A stretch of DNA of 64,000 nt from Rhabdophis nuchalis. Lineage: Eukaryota > Chordata > Lepidosauria > Squamata > Natricidae. The DNA lies in contig CM077644.1 in NCBI GenBank assembly GCA_039707465.1, forward strand, positions 186,483,462-186,547,461, given 5' to 3'. This document shows, piece after piece, positions 10,831-20,857 of the stretch (its first letter is position 1; every line of letters starts with the position of its first letter). The notes below the pieces were generated by a model. It was not told the origin of the DNA, ran no database searches, and worked only from the letters and a program-made list of their open reading frames with translations. Position numbers and translations under genes: made by a program.

Positions 10831-12333
10831 TTGGACCCGTGTCCCTCCTGGCTTGTACTGGCATCCTGGGAGGTGACACGAGGCTGGCTCCAAGAGGTTG
10901 TCAACGCATCCTTAAGTGAGGGTTCCTTACCTGCTTCCCTAAAAGAGGCTATTGTGAGGCCCCTCCTTAAGAAGCCCTCTTTGGATCCGGCTTTATTAAC
11001 CAACTATCGTCCAGTCTCCAACCTTCCCTTTTTGGCGAAGGTTGTTGAGAGTGTGGTGGCACAACAGTTTCCCCGTCACCTGGAGGAAGTTGATTATCTA
11101 GACCCGCGCCAGTCCGGCTTTCGGCCCGGGCATAGCACCGAGACGGCATTGGTCGTGTTGGTCGATGATCTCTGGAGGGCCAGAGATGGGGGTTGTTCCT
11201 CCATCCTGGCCCTATTAGACCTCTTGGCGGCTTTCGATACCATCGACCATGGTATCCTATTGCATTGGCTGGAGGGGTTGGGGGTGGGAGGCACCGTTTT
11301 ACGGTGGTTCTCCTCCTACCTCTCTGGCCGATCGCAATTTGTGTTGGCAGGAGAGCAGAGGTCGACCTCGAGACCCCTCACATGTGGGGTGCCTCAGGGG
11401 TCGGTCCTCTCGCCTCTCCTGTTCAACACATATATGAAGCCGCTGGGTGAGATCATCCGTGGTTTTGGGGTAGAGTACCATCTCTACGCTGATGATACTC
11501 AGCTGTATATATCTACCCCAAACCACCCCAATGATGCCGTAGCGGTGATGTGCCAGTGCCTGGAAGCCGTACGGATCTGGATGGGAAGTAACGGACTCAG
11601 GCTCAACCCGACCAAGACCGAGTGGCTGTGGTTTCCGGCTGCCCGATTCAACCAGCTGATCCCATCGCTGGCCATAGGGGGCGAACATCTTGCCCCTGTG
11701 GATGGGGTGCGCAACTTGGGTGTCCTCCTGGATGCCCGGCTGTCCATGGAAGATCAAGTGACAGCCGTGGCCAGGAGGGCGTTTTACCAGGTTCGCCTGG
11801 TTCGCCAGTTGCGCCCCCTATTGGATCGGGACGCCCTTCGCACAGTCACTCATGCTCTCGTGACAGCCCGACTGGACTATTGTAACTCTCTCTACATGGG
11901 GCTCCCCTTGAGGTGCACCCGAAGACTTCAGCTGGTCCAGAATGCAGCCGCGCGAGTAATAATGGGTACCGCAAGGTATACCCATGTAACACCGTTCTTG
12001 CGCGAGCTGCACTGGCTACCTGTCGTCTTTCGGGTGTGCTTCAAGGTGCTAGTTCTCATCTTTAAAGCGCTCCATGGCTCGGGACCTAGCTATCTGCGGG
12101 ATCGGATTCTGCCCCATACATCCTCCCGGCCGATTCGCTCCCACAGAGAGGGACTTCTCCGGGTGCCGTCCACCAGACTTTGTCAGTGGGCGACGCCCAG
12201 GGGAAGGGCCTTCTCTGTGGCAGGCCCTGCCCTCTGGAACGACCTTCCCCCCGACATTAGAACAACTACGGACCTCCGCTCCTTCCGTCAGAAATTAAAA
12301 ACTCACTTCTTCTGCTTGGCCGGCCTAGGTTAG
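10831..12333 (+). CDS. L2 LINE ORF2, reverse transcriptase half
   Basis: The frame continues that of 9061-10815 after its TGA and opens with a TTG codon, so position 10831 is only the first possible start, not a natural one. Counting from there: LLTNYRPVSNLPFLAK (residues 56-70), QSGFRPGHSTETAL, catalytic Asp130 (LLDLLAAFDTIDH), GVPQGSVLSPLLF (186-198), YADD (219-222, catalytic), then the thumb and the L2 C-terminal domain ending KTHFFCLAGLG. The frame is intact for 500 codons. It would act in a ribonucleoprotein on its own RNA. Confidence 0.92.
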   Translation: MDPCPSWLVLASWEVTRGWLQEVVNASLSEGSLPASLKEAIVRPLLKKPSLDPALLTNYRPVSNLPFLAKVVESVVAQQFPRHLEEVDYLDPRQSGFRPGHSTETALVVLVDDLWRARDGGCSSILALLDLLAAFDTIDHGILLHWLEGLGVGGTVLRWFSSYLSGRSQFVLAGEQRSTSRPLTCGVPQGSVLSPLLFNTYMKPLGEIIRGFGVEYHLYADDTQLYISTPNHPNDAVAVMCQCLEAVRIWMGSNGLRLNPTKTEWLWFPAARFNQLIPSLAIGGEHLAPVDGVRNLGVLLDARLSMEDQVTAVARRAFYQVRLVRQLRPLLDRDALRTVTHALVTARLDYCNSLYMGLPLRCTRRLQLVQNAAARVIMGTARYTHVTPFLRELHWLPVVFRVCFKVLVLIFKALHGSGPSYLRDRILPHTSSRPIRSHREGLLRVPSTRLCQWATPRGRAFSVAGPALWNDLPPDIRTTTDLRSFRQKLKTHFFCLAGLG

Positions 12334-12371
12334 TCTCTACCTCAAGGGTTAGGGAATGTTAATTTTAAAAA

Positions 12372-12640
12372 TGGGGATTTTATTTATTTTATTTATTTAT
12401 TTATTCAATTTATACCCCGCCCTTCTCCAAACGGACCCAGGGCGGCGCACAGGAAAATTAAAATACATACAAAACATCATATAAAATTTAAAAAACTAAT
12501 TCAATAGAACCTGTGCTAAAACCAGATTAAAATCCCCAAATTTAAAAACTATCTAAAAGTCAGTATAGGGGGCTACGCTAGGCCGGCTAGATGGAACAAA
12601 TGTGTCTTAAGACACTTGCGGAAGAGGTGCAGGGACTGTT
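12372..12640 (-). mobile_element. antisense L2 3' end nested in L2 copy 2
   Basis: Read on the minus strand it begins with the L2 C-terminus (LFRKCLKTHLFHLAGLA), then a 3' UTR ending CGCCGCCCTGGGTCC and an (AAATA)n tail (plus strand 12380-12405). It splits the host L2's 3' UTR, whose normal text resumes with GATTTAATCTGTTTTTAT at about 12641. It is therefore a third nesting layer. Confidence 0.75.
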
Positions 12641-12928
12641 GATTTAATCTGTTTTTATTGTATTTATTTATGTATATATTTTATGTTTGTTTTAATTTTT
12701 CCCTGTGCACCGCTCCGAGTCCCCCAGGGGAGAGGACGCGGTATAGAAAAATAAAATCTATCTATCTATCTATCTAACCTGGGGGTCGAGGTTGAGAGAA
12801 ACTGGGGTGCCCACGTAGGAACCAAGCCGGCCGTCAAAAACGTCGGTGAAGTCTTCCAACACCCTGGAGACAGGGGAGGAGGCGGGGATGGAGTGGACAC
12901 CGTGGAGGGACAGGCCCAACGACTGAAA

Positions 12929-13212
12929 TCAGTCCAGGCCGATAATGGCCGCTAGGGGGTCGGAGACCACCAGGATTGGCAGATTTCCACTGAAAGACCC
13001 GTACTCCACCCGCAGGGAAACCTGACCCAACGTGGGGATGGAAGCCCCCTGGTAATCCCTGAGGACTGTCAACGGGGGGGACAGATCGCCCAAGGCAAGG
13101 CCGGTGCATAACCTGGCTAGCTGGGTCTTGGAAATGATGGATCGTGAAGATCCCGAGTCCACCTCCATGAGGACCCCCACTCCCTCCAGCTGCACGGTCG
13201 TCCGGAGCCGCG
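12929..13212 (-). pseudogene. gypsy aspartic protease
   Basis: The minus strand gives RLRTTVQLEGVGVLMEVDSGSSRSI with the active Asp in VDSGSS, and later LPILVVSDPLAAIIGLD. The frame then meets TGA at 12929-12931 where gypsy relatives normally have Trp, a probable nonsense change; reading through it continues FQSLGLSLHGVHS and DFTDVFDGRLGSYV up to the L2 junction. It joins the zinc-knuckle frame by a one-base shift near 13215. Confidence 0.82.
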
Positions 13213-14140
13213 TACATTCAGCATGGCGTCCAGCGGGGCAGGAGCGTCCGTGAGCGCGAAGCAGCCAGACGGTTGCGGCTGTTGGCATCGGCCTTGGCGT
13301 CGCTGGCTTGGCTGATGGGTCGTCTGTCCCTGCCGGTCGTCCCCGGCGCGTCGCTGGGTGTCCTGGGCAGGTGGCGCGTCGGCTGGCATCGCGGCGCGGC
13401 AAACAGCTACCAGGTGGCCTTTTTGGCCGCAGCGGCGGCAAGTGGCGGCCCTGAAGGGGCAGTCGGCCCGAGGGTGTTTTCCCCCGCAGCCCAAGCATTT
13501 CTGGCCCCCGGAGACGGAGGATGGCTGGAGGCAGGCCTGCGGCCGGCCGACCTCACGTAGGCGACCTGGTCTTCCATGTCCAGGTCGTCGATGGGGGGGG
13601 AAGTCCTCCACCATGCAGGTGCGAGGTGTCGGCTGATGTTCCCAGTCGCGGTCGAAGACCGAGGACTCGGACATCTCGAACGCCCTGGCCTCGTCCACTG
13701 CCTATTCGAGCGTCAGCTCCATTCGGGCCAGGAGGCGCCTTCTGAGGCAGACTTCTTTCAGCCCCCAGATAAACTGTTCTAGCAGCAATTCGCCCAGGAA
13801 GGCGGCGGCGAATTCGCAGGGGATGGCCGCGGTTCGTAGCACTTGGAGGAAGTCAGCCACCAATTGGGACGGCTTCTGAAGGCACCTTCGGAAGGCGAAC
13901 CTATGAGTCATCCGTGAAGGCACCGGGGCGTAGTGGGCCCGGAGCCGCTCAATCAGAGTGTCCCACGGAAGGTCGTACATCGCCGCAGGCGCAGCCACAG
14001 CCCAGAAAATGGCCGAGCTTCCTGGCCGGGGGCAGCGCCCCGTAGTCGTTAGCTAGGATAAAGCATTCAAAACGGGCCATGAAGGAGGCCCAGGTCTCCT
14101 TTGCGGCATCGTAGGGTGCGAATGGAGGAACCGACCCCAT
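13117..14140 (-). pseudogene. gypsy gag (capsid and nucleocapsid), frame-broken
   Basis: Gag packages the element RNA. The likely ATG is at 14140-14138 (MGSVPPFAPYDAAKETWASF). The frame changes near 14000, continuing as AAPAAMYDLPWDTLIERLRAHYAP with the capsid-like LLEQFIWGLK stretch (13702-13998), and shifts again near 13700. The nucleocapsid frame (13117-13698) carries two zinc knuckles: C68-x2-C71-x3-H75-x4-C80 and C87-x2-C90-x4-H95-x4-C100; the second is a canonical CCHC, the first is one residue short. Arg/Gly/Pro-rich flanks suit RNA binding. Confidence 0.85.
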
Positions 14141-14225
14141 TGTGGATCGTACCGCGAATGAAAAGGAAAAGAAAATTACGTGAGGATTTTTTTTGAATTT
14201 CTGATCAAAATGAGCTCTGCCTGGC

Positions 14226-14243
14226 CCCAGCCCTCGTCGCCAG
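14226..14243 (-). promoter_or_regulatory. candidate primer binding site of gypsy
   Basis: One base inside the 5' LTR the minus strand reads TGGCGACGAGGGCTGGGG. It begins with TGG, complementary to the CCA end of a tRNA, as LTR retrotransposon primer sites do. The tRNA cannot be identified here. Confidence 0.6.
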
Positions 14244-14582
14244 TGTTGGATTCTCTGAAAGAGGGAGTCCAGACCAGGTTTGCTCTTAAACAGCAGTTGT
14301 TTATTCGCTAGGCAGAAAATAGAAGCCAACTATATACACGAACAAAAAGCGCGGTAGATAGGGGCTCCCGCGTCTGACAGCTACTTATACGCGAGCTGTC
14401 AAACAGGGAGCCAATCAGGACCGCCGCCAGAGCCGGGTTTCCCGCCAGTCGCGTCTCGTCCAATCAGGCGCGACTGGTGTTTTGACAGGTTGTTACAGTC
14501 TGTAGCTAAGGCAACTCCCGGCAGACTGGAAGACCTGCGGCTGGTCGTAAGTTGAGACCATTCACAGGTCGAGGATACAACA
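14244..14582 (-). repeat. gypsy 5' LTR
   Basis: This is the upstream LTR in the element's direction. On the minus strand it holds TATAAG at about 14391-14384 and AATAAA at 14305-14300, in the order expected for promoter and poly(A) signal. Six differences from the other LTR: near its start, at the CAGAAG/TAGAAG site, AAACG/AAACA, CTCTT/CTCGT and two in ACCAGTCGC/ACCATTCAC. Confidence 0.92.
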
Positions 14583-14723
14583 CCTGACAGATTGATTAAA
14601 ATTGCATCCTGCAGGCTTGGTACCTAAGCCAGAACTAGAACTCATGATTTCCAAGCTATATTGAACTTTAACAACTATATCAAACTATATATATTTTAGT
14701 TAGTTTGCTCCTCAGAATATGGG

Positions 14724-14860
14724 CAGTGGTGGTAATCAAATAATTTAACAACCGGTTGTCTGCCCTAATGATTTCTTCCAACAATCATTTCACCAAACTG
14801 CCCAGAAATTTAACAACCAGTTCTCCCGAAGTGGTGCAAACTGGCTGAATTCCACCACTT
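14724..14860. mobile_element. hAT-type MITE (137 bp)
   Basis: The ends are CAGTGGTGGTAATC and GAATTCCACCACTT. Flanks AATATGGG (14716-14723) and AATATGGA (14861-14868) match at 7 of 8 positions. The interior repeats AATTTAACAACCGGTTGTCT and its relatives. Confidence 0.72.
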
Positions 14861-14868
14861 AATATGGA

Positions 14869-15779
14869 TTCTCTCCCCTGCCCCCCAACATTCAGAGGAC
14901 CCTCTGCACTATTTTGGCCTTATTAGTTATTAGCAAAAGAGAGGGGGGGAGAGAGAGAGAAAGAGAGAATAATTTTTTTCAAGCCCTATACAGAAATGAA
15001 ATAATCATATCCCTTAAAAGCAATTAGACGTACCATTGAGTAATTTGCAAATCTAAATAGCAAATGTACAAAAATAATTAGCATGGCTGAAAATCTGCTA
15101 TTTCTCTGATAAGCTCATAAGCCCTTTTAATTAAAATCACAATATTTTTTTAATTGCCAAAGGGAATATTTTGTTTATAACAGAGGAACATTTCTAAGTT
15201 TTAATTTAAGTTTCACACTAATATTCTTGTAATTGAGAAACACTCTCTCTGGGGCCATGTGTATCCATCTAACCAAATAATGTGTCTCCCGTTAACACTA
15301 AGGAATTGCATACATAAAAATGACAATCTTGAAAATAAAAAAGTTACCACAAAGGGATTCAGGAGCCTTCTCACTTACATATTGTTTCTATATGTAAATC
15401 ATGTGAGACTTACATATAGAAACAATGTCTATCTCAAGGTATGCCTTTTCAGCACATTGGTTACTGTTATAATATACGCTATGGAATAATATAACTCTCA
15501 GTCCATTTATTTATTTTTATATGGAGTACTTAAGCTACCATAGTTAACAATACTTTTTGCTCTAAACCCACTTTTGATTCTTTTGTATCTCTGTACTATT
15601 TATCAACACGAACCTCCTTAAGCTCTATAGTTACTTCAGTTTTATTTGTATGGTCAAACAACACAGTATAGAAGCACAGCATTTTTGTTCTAGTAATGAA
15701 AAGCAAAGCTGTGGTCTCTGGTCTGAGAACCGTTTGTGCATACACAAACAGAATGAGAGATGTATAGACATACCAACGC
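14869..15779. other. AT-rich DNA, no gene seen
   Basis: It holds a GA-rich run (about 14938-14970) and a perfect short hairpin described separately. Nothing else is recognisable. Confidence 0.5.
15381..15426. repeat. perfect 17-bp inverted repeat
   Basis: ATTGTTTCTATATGTAA (15381-15397) and its exact reverse complement (15410-15426) are separated by 12 bases. It could form a stem-loop; no flanking duplication or T-run suggests a known element. Confidence 0.7.
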
Positions 15780-16324
15780 ACACAACACACAACACTTGAT
15801 TATCTTTTCTAGGATCTTCCCAGGTTTTGAAATCAGGCTAACTGTAGTTTCCTGGATCCACTTTCCCTCTTTTTTGAGAAGAACCATGTCAGTTTTTTTA
15901 CAGTTGTCTGGTAGTTTCTTGGTCTCCAAGATCTTTGAAAGAAATGTTCAATGGCTCAGAGATCACATTTGGCAGCTCCTTCAACACTCTGGGATGCAAT
16001 CCATCTGGTCCTGGTGATTTAAACTCATCTAGGATGGGCAGGTGTTCACTAACCATTTCCTTGCCTATTTTAATTTGTATTCTTAAGCGATCTTTTACAG
16101 GTCTGCTTTAGGTAGGTTGGGCTATATTTTTCCTTTTGTGTGAAGAATTAAGCAGTTCTTCTTTCTCCCTGCTGCCCATCATTTCCTTGACAACTTCTTC
16201 CATTAGTGGATCAATTGTTTCTTTGACTTTTTTCTTGTTTTTTCACATATTGAAAGAAACTTTTTAAAATTATTTTTTACATTCGTTGCAAGTCCTAGTT
16301 CATTCTGAGCCTTAGCTTTTCTGA
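15780..16324 (-). pseudogene. antisense CR1 LINE relic (RT N-terminal region)
   Basis: On the minus strand short frames read AQNELGLATNVKNNFKKF, SPGPDGLHPRVLKEL-like and WIQETTVSLISKPGKILEKII, the linker and first RT motifs of CR1 LINEs (the last is close to the NYRPVSLTS..GKIMEQII region). Many stops and shifts show an old copy. No palm or 3' end follows, so it is truncated on both sides. Confidence 0.72.
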
Positions 16325-16352
16325 GTGTGTGTGTGTGTGTGTGTGTGTGTCC
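16325..16352. repeat. (GT)n microsatellite
   Basis: About 13 tandem GT units, immediately beside the CR1 relic. Confidence 0.9.
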
Positions 16353-17248
16353 TTTTTATCTTTAAGTTCAGGAAATTCAATTCAGGAAATTCAGTTTAGT
16401 TTAGGAAATTTCGATTCAGGAAATAAAATGCTACTGTGGTAGATCTTTTTTCTGATCCTGTAGAGATCTTCTCAAAATCTTGAGAAATTGCCTAATAGCT
16501 TATAAACAGATGACTGTGCATATGAGAAATGTCTCTTATCACCCAATAACTCTCACTAGGAAAAATACAGTATGTCTTCAGTCTAAAACAAATAGCCCGT
16601 GCACCATTTGAGAACTAATGTTGAACTAGAAACTAGAAAAAAGCAAAGGCTAATTTGCTGGACAGACATATCCAGATATATAACAGGATATACAGAAAAA
16701 AATAGGTGAGTGGAAGGGTACAAACTTTGCATTCTTGTCAGTCTTAAGTGACCTGCCTGATGGGATAATAATATATCTGATAAGATAACCTTCCCCCTCT
16801 ACCCGTTGAGATATTATCATCAGACATTTATAGAGACCTTGACACTCTCTAAAGAACACTTGGTGGCAGTCATACAACACCATTTTTCTTTAGCTGTTGT
16901 AAGCTTTTGCTCTGTACAAAGGAATTCCGGATTGCTCCAAAAGCATACTGTAAGTCAGTCTTTCCCACCATAATCTTCTTTAGGTGTATTAAAAATGGCT
17001 GACAATTGTGGAAGCTAGAGTTCCAATATACGAAAGGTGAAAGCTTGAGAGCACCTAGTAGTCATACAAACAATTAAGGTGCAAATAGTTCTTATTCAAT
17101 TGCATTACATTCATCTCAGTACACAGCAGTGTTACATAGAACTCGTTCCTTTAAAAATCCATCTCTTCTCCAGGGATTGCACAGGTGCTCCCCTCAACTC
17201 CAGTGCAATCCCAGGAAGATATATTTGGTTGTAGGAGTTACTGATAGG
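16353..17248. other. no gene seen
   Basis: A run of related AGGAAATTCAGTTTAG-like words occurs at 16365-16425. No gene or mobile element is recognised. Confidence 0.45.
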
Positions 17249-17256
17249 GTCTACCA

Positions 17257-17362
17257 CAGGGGTGGGCAAACTTTGCAACTTTAAGTCTGAAGCAAAGCTG
17301 GCTGGAGAAGTCTGGGAGCTGAAGTCCTTCAGACTTAAAGTTGCAAAGTTTGCCCACCCCTG
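17257..17362. mobile_element. hAT-type palindromic MITE (106 bp)
   Basis: The ends are CAGGGGTGGGCAAACTTTGC and its reverse complement. Flanks GTCTACCA and GTCTACCC match at 7 of 8. The core AACTTTAAGTCTGAAG..CTTCAGACTTAAAGTT is shared with 18785, 33297 and 51310. Confidence 0.85.
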
Positions 17363-17579
17363 GTCTACCCACACACTGAATACTCTCTGATTCTTTTCCT
17401 CTTTGGATCTAGATTGTGGCACAGTCCTGTTCTGTATTACAAAAAGAACTGACTGCACTAATGGCAACAATTTGCCTCATGTGAAATGAAAAGTAGATGT
17501 TTGATTAGCAGTGACATCACATTATTACTTTCCTCTATCCATTTGTAGATGGCCTCCGTCAATAAATAAATGTCTAAAA

Positions 17580-17952
17580 CAGTGATGGCTAACCTTTTTT
17601 GGCTCACGTGCCAAAAGTGGGGGGAGTGCAGGGGAGTCGTGTGTGGGCGTGCCACACCCATAATGCTATGTGCGTGACCCCTGCTTTTGGTGTGCTTTTT
17701 TCGCCCTCCCCAGGCTCCAGAGGCTGTCTAGGAGCCTGGGGAGGGTGAAAACAGCCTCCCCTCCCCACCTCCAGAGGCTTCAGGAGCTTCCCTGAAGCCT
17801 CCAGAGGGTGAAAAATAGCCTCAAAAGGAGGCCTAAATCAGCTGGCCAATGCACACATGTGCTCTGGAGCTGACAGGACAACGTCTCGTGTGCCCTAAGA
17901 AATGGTTCCGCCTGCCACCTGTGGCACCCATGCCATAGGTTCGCCATCATTG
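17580..17952. mobile_element. hAT-type MITE, CAGTGATGG family (373 bp)
   Basis: The ends are CAGTGATGGCTAACC and GGTTCGCCATCATTG. The exact 8-bp duplication GTCTAAAA lies at 17572-17579 and 17953-17960. The interior holds GTGCCAAAAGTGGGGGGAG and GCCACCTGTGGCACC. Full-length sisters lie at 50089 and 54375, and a variant at 47586. Confidence 0.88.
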
Positions 17953-17960
17953 GTCTAAAA

Positions 17961-18776
17961 GCTTGATATAAAAGCTTGAATAAAATCTATTATTACATCA
18001 ATGGAGTAACATTCTACTCATTTTAGAAGGAGCATTAAAAACCCAATAAAACCATATTAAGATTATCTCCTAGACACATCTTCTGTTCCATGAAAGAAAA
18101 AGAAGTAAATGTATTATATGAAGAAGAAATACGAGAAAAGTGTACATTAATTTACAAAGATACATTTTCTATGAATTGAATGTTTGCAAGCATTTCTGGA
18201 TACACCACTAAGTGTACATCATTAAGTTTGCATGAGACAACTGCCCAGATTACCCAAAATATTTTTTTTAAAAGAAGATAGGATAAAGTTTATTGACATG
18301 ATTTAATTTACAAAAAGATTGGCATTTAGGAAGTAAATACTTGTGTGGTAACTGGACTGTGAACTGCTCCTATCCCAGGGCTATTGAATGGTCTAAATTA
18401 AAATTAAAACTTTCACCCACTCAAGAGTTAAATTAGTTTATCTATGTGTCACTCCCTTGATTCCTTGAATGTATTTAATTATTCTGATTTGTGGTAGATT
18501 AGAGTTCCAGTCACTGATCCAATTTTGGTGCTGATGCAAAGTGGATTGAAAATTGTGTACAGGGGGCATCTGCCTCTCTTGTCTGATTGTTTCCTAGGCA
18601 GCATCTCTTCCCCTTTTTCCTCAAAGTCATCCACATACTCCACTACAATACCTACTCAAAAGGAAAATCATAGGAAAATCAACCTGGAAAATCATAGGAA
18701 AATCAACCAGAGATGTGGATTCAGACTTTAGTGTGAACATATGGGGTTTGTTTGGTTTTTTTAACTTAGATAAATG
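17961..18776. other. AT-rich DNA with a small tandem repeat
   Basis: A 24-bp unit (GGAAAATCATAGGAAAATCA plus ACCT) occurs twice in tandem at 18662-18709. No gene is seen. Confidence 0.5.
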
Positions 18777-18784
18777 CTCTAGCA

Positions 18785-18918
18785 CAGGGGTCTCAACCTT
18801 TGCAACTTTAAGTCTGAAGGACTTCAGCTCCCAGACTTCTCCAGCCAGCAAAGCTGGCTGGAGAATTCTGGGAGCGGAAGTCCTTCAGACTTAAAGTTGC
18901 AAAGGTTGGGGACCCCTG
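18785..18918. mobile_element. hAT-type palindromic MITE (134 bp)
   Basis: The exact 8-bp duplication CTCTAGCA lies at 18777-18784 and 18919-18926. The ends are CAGGGGTCTCAACC and GGTTGGGGACCCCTG. It folds over its whole length around the centre CCAGCAAAGCTGG. Confidence 0.9.
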
Positions 18919-18926
18919 CTCTAGCA

Positions 18927-19851
18927 ATTTGGAGTCTAAATCAGAGTCCGTCAGAAAACCTAGAACTGCTTTGCATCTGAGTCTGGGTTTGCTTATAATA
19001 AACTTATGGAAGTTGGGGATATCTTAAAACACTGTGATATTTGATATTTGTCGGATGGGGGGAAAAGTCTACTGTTCAAAAAAGATGAAAGGCCTCCTTA
19101 ACACAGGACTCCAAAAAGTCTTTGGGTAGTTCATGATCCAACATTGGAACAAATCTCCAAATTTACAATGCTTAAGTCAACACTTTATATACAGAAATAT
19201 AAATATTTTTTTCCATTAATGGCAACTTTCCTCTATGAAAACATGTTTCATTTGAGCATGACTAAATACTAAGGAATTAACACCACTGTGCATAACTGAA
19301 AGACATATTGAAGTACATGCTTATATTTCAGTCGTACATGGGTACCACCTTTCAAACAGAACTCTCCAAGTGTTTACAGTTCAAAAGTGTAAGTTACAAT
19401 TAAAATAGAATTGGATTATTTGTGCCCCTCTCCAACTGCCCACAAGAAATAAAGTACCTATCAGTCAGCTAGGCTAAACTATGATTAGCTAGTTATTCAC
19501 TGTGTTGTTCAAATGTACCTCATTTATGATACAATATGAACATAGATAGTAGATCATATTTTTACTTTCCTCTTCACTGTGTTATCAGAAGTCTGAAGAG
19601 ATTCTTCTAAAATAATAACAGAAGAGGGAACAAACAGATGGGTAACACCGAGTCTAAGTTCTGGCTTGTTGAGTTCTTTCCCAGAACTTCACAAGAGAGC
19701 TATTTATGATACACAAAGACATCTGTCTTTCACCAGTTTTCAGGACTGCTGGTATATGGAAGGAGGTGCAATTACTAAGAGGTAGGGTTTTATTTTGGCT
19801 ATTTGGAGAGTGAAAAGTTTAAAAGTTTAAAACTGTGCCTCAAACCATTTG
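18927..19851. other. no gene seen
   Basis: AT-rich DNA without recognisable genes or repeats. Confidence 0.45.
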
Positions 19852-19859
19852 TCCTAGAG

Positions 19860-19991
19860 TAGGGGTGTCAAACTTGTAGCCTGGCAGCCAAATGCGTCAC
19901 ACACTGGCCATGCCCACTCCCAGTTTAGCGAAGTAGAAAAAAGTTGCAAAACGTAATGTGATGATGTATCGTTATGAGTTTGACACCCCTA
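19860..19991. mobile_element. hAT-type MITE, GTGTCAAACT family (132 bp)
   Basis: The ends are TAGGGGTGTCAAACT and AGTTTGACACCCCTA. Flanks TCCTAGAG and TCCTAGAT match at 7 of 8. Sisters are at 44785, 55008 and 60844. Confidence 0.82.
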
Positions 19992-20857
19992 TCCTAGATT
20001 ATTCTTGTTGTGGTGTTGCTGTTTTTAGCAAAAGTTGCCTAATTTTTTAATTTTCCAGTAGTTTCCAATCAAGTAACTAGAAACATCTATCCTCCTATAC
20101 TTTAAACTTTTAATAACCAAATCAAAATATTGATTCATAGCAAACCTTGGAGGTAGGAGTGTCCATAAATTCAATTCAATACTTGATTTCCATTGGATTT
20201 TCCATGAAATTACCTCTTTGTGGTCAAAGAAATAGAAAAACTGTAGGTTTAAAATAGTCTTCTGACAAAGTGCTAGAGGGAATTAGCTCAATAACCCAAA
20301 ATATATAGTAATTTAATAGATGTAAATGTGTGTGCTTTTGTATGTTTAATCACATGAATATTATTAGTACACCATCAATTATTTTATCTGAAAATTCAGT
20401 GTAATAAAAAGGAAGGTGTCCACTAATTTTATTTTTATCACAACCACTCTGGGAGGTTGTTCTAAGATAGAATGAATGACCCCAAGGACCCAGTGATCCT
20501 TCCTCTTGAAACAATGTCTTGAATTTGGTTCTCCCTGGTCCACGTCGACAATTCATTTGTGAGATATGATTTTGCCAAATTTCTCAGGTGAATAACAGTG
20601 GGAAACTTTTCAAAGTCTTTTCAAAGACATTCGGAGAAGATGTAGTATATTTCACATAACTTGTAGTATGTTATACTACAAAATTACAGTTTTGGTGAAG
20701 AAATAGAGAGAATATACACATAAAAGTCTCACCATGTATATTCTGAACACAGGTGTTATTTTATGCCAGACAACTGGAAATAAGAGTGGATGTGAATGTG
20801 CTAAACCTCATTCTTACTTGAGAATAGCAGAAAAATGTTCTCAATTGAAGGGCATTA
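19992..20857. other. no gene recognised
   Basis: Minus-strand frames here (for example 20350-20556) may belong to the remnant at 20858-22074 but show no motif that proves it. Confidence 0.35.

Larger units (their letters stand above)
7981..12777 (+). mobile_element. near full-length L2-type LINE nested in the gypsy element (copy 2)
   Basis: It contains a GC-rich 5' UTR, an endonuclease-RT frame, a 3' UTR and a (TATC)n tail. It interrupts the minus-strand gypsy pol exactly between LDPQV (ends near 12778) and LTLAPIRLK (begins 7978), so it inserted after the gypsy element. TAAC occurs at both junctions (7980-7983, 12775-12778), a weak candidate target duplication. The one obvious lesion in the coding region is a TGA at 10813-10815. 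I call L2 from the C-terminal domain ([35 protein letters not shown]); in snake literature related elements may carry CR1/L3 names. Confidence 0.9.
4729..14582 (-). mobile_element. Ty3/gypsy LTR retrotransposon, complete but defective, with nested LINE
   Basis: Two 339-bp direct repeats (4729-5067, 14244-14582) with TG..CA ends border the element, and the 5-bp duplication CCTGA lies at 4724-4728 and 14583-14587. Read on the minus strand the order is LTR, primer site, gag with two zinc knuckles, protease, [L2 insertion 7981-12777], RT, RNase H, integrase, polypurine tract, LTR. RT before integrase is the Ty3/gypsy order; the compact size (about 5.06 kb without the LINE) and sequence flavour suggest the Mag-like lineage, which is an inference. 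No env frame is visible. The LTRs differ at 6 of 339 sites. Every gene has frame changes, so it cannot move on its own. Confidence 0.93.

Noticed and set aside
4729..14582. Endogenous retrovirus with env
   Set aside because: RT-integrase order and motifs fit Ty3/gypsy, and no env-like frame exists between integrase and the polypurine tract.
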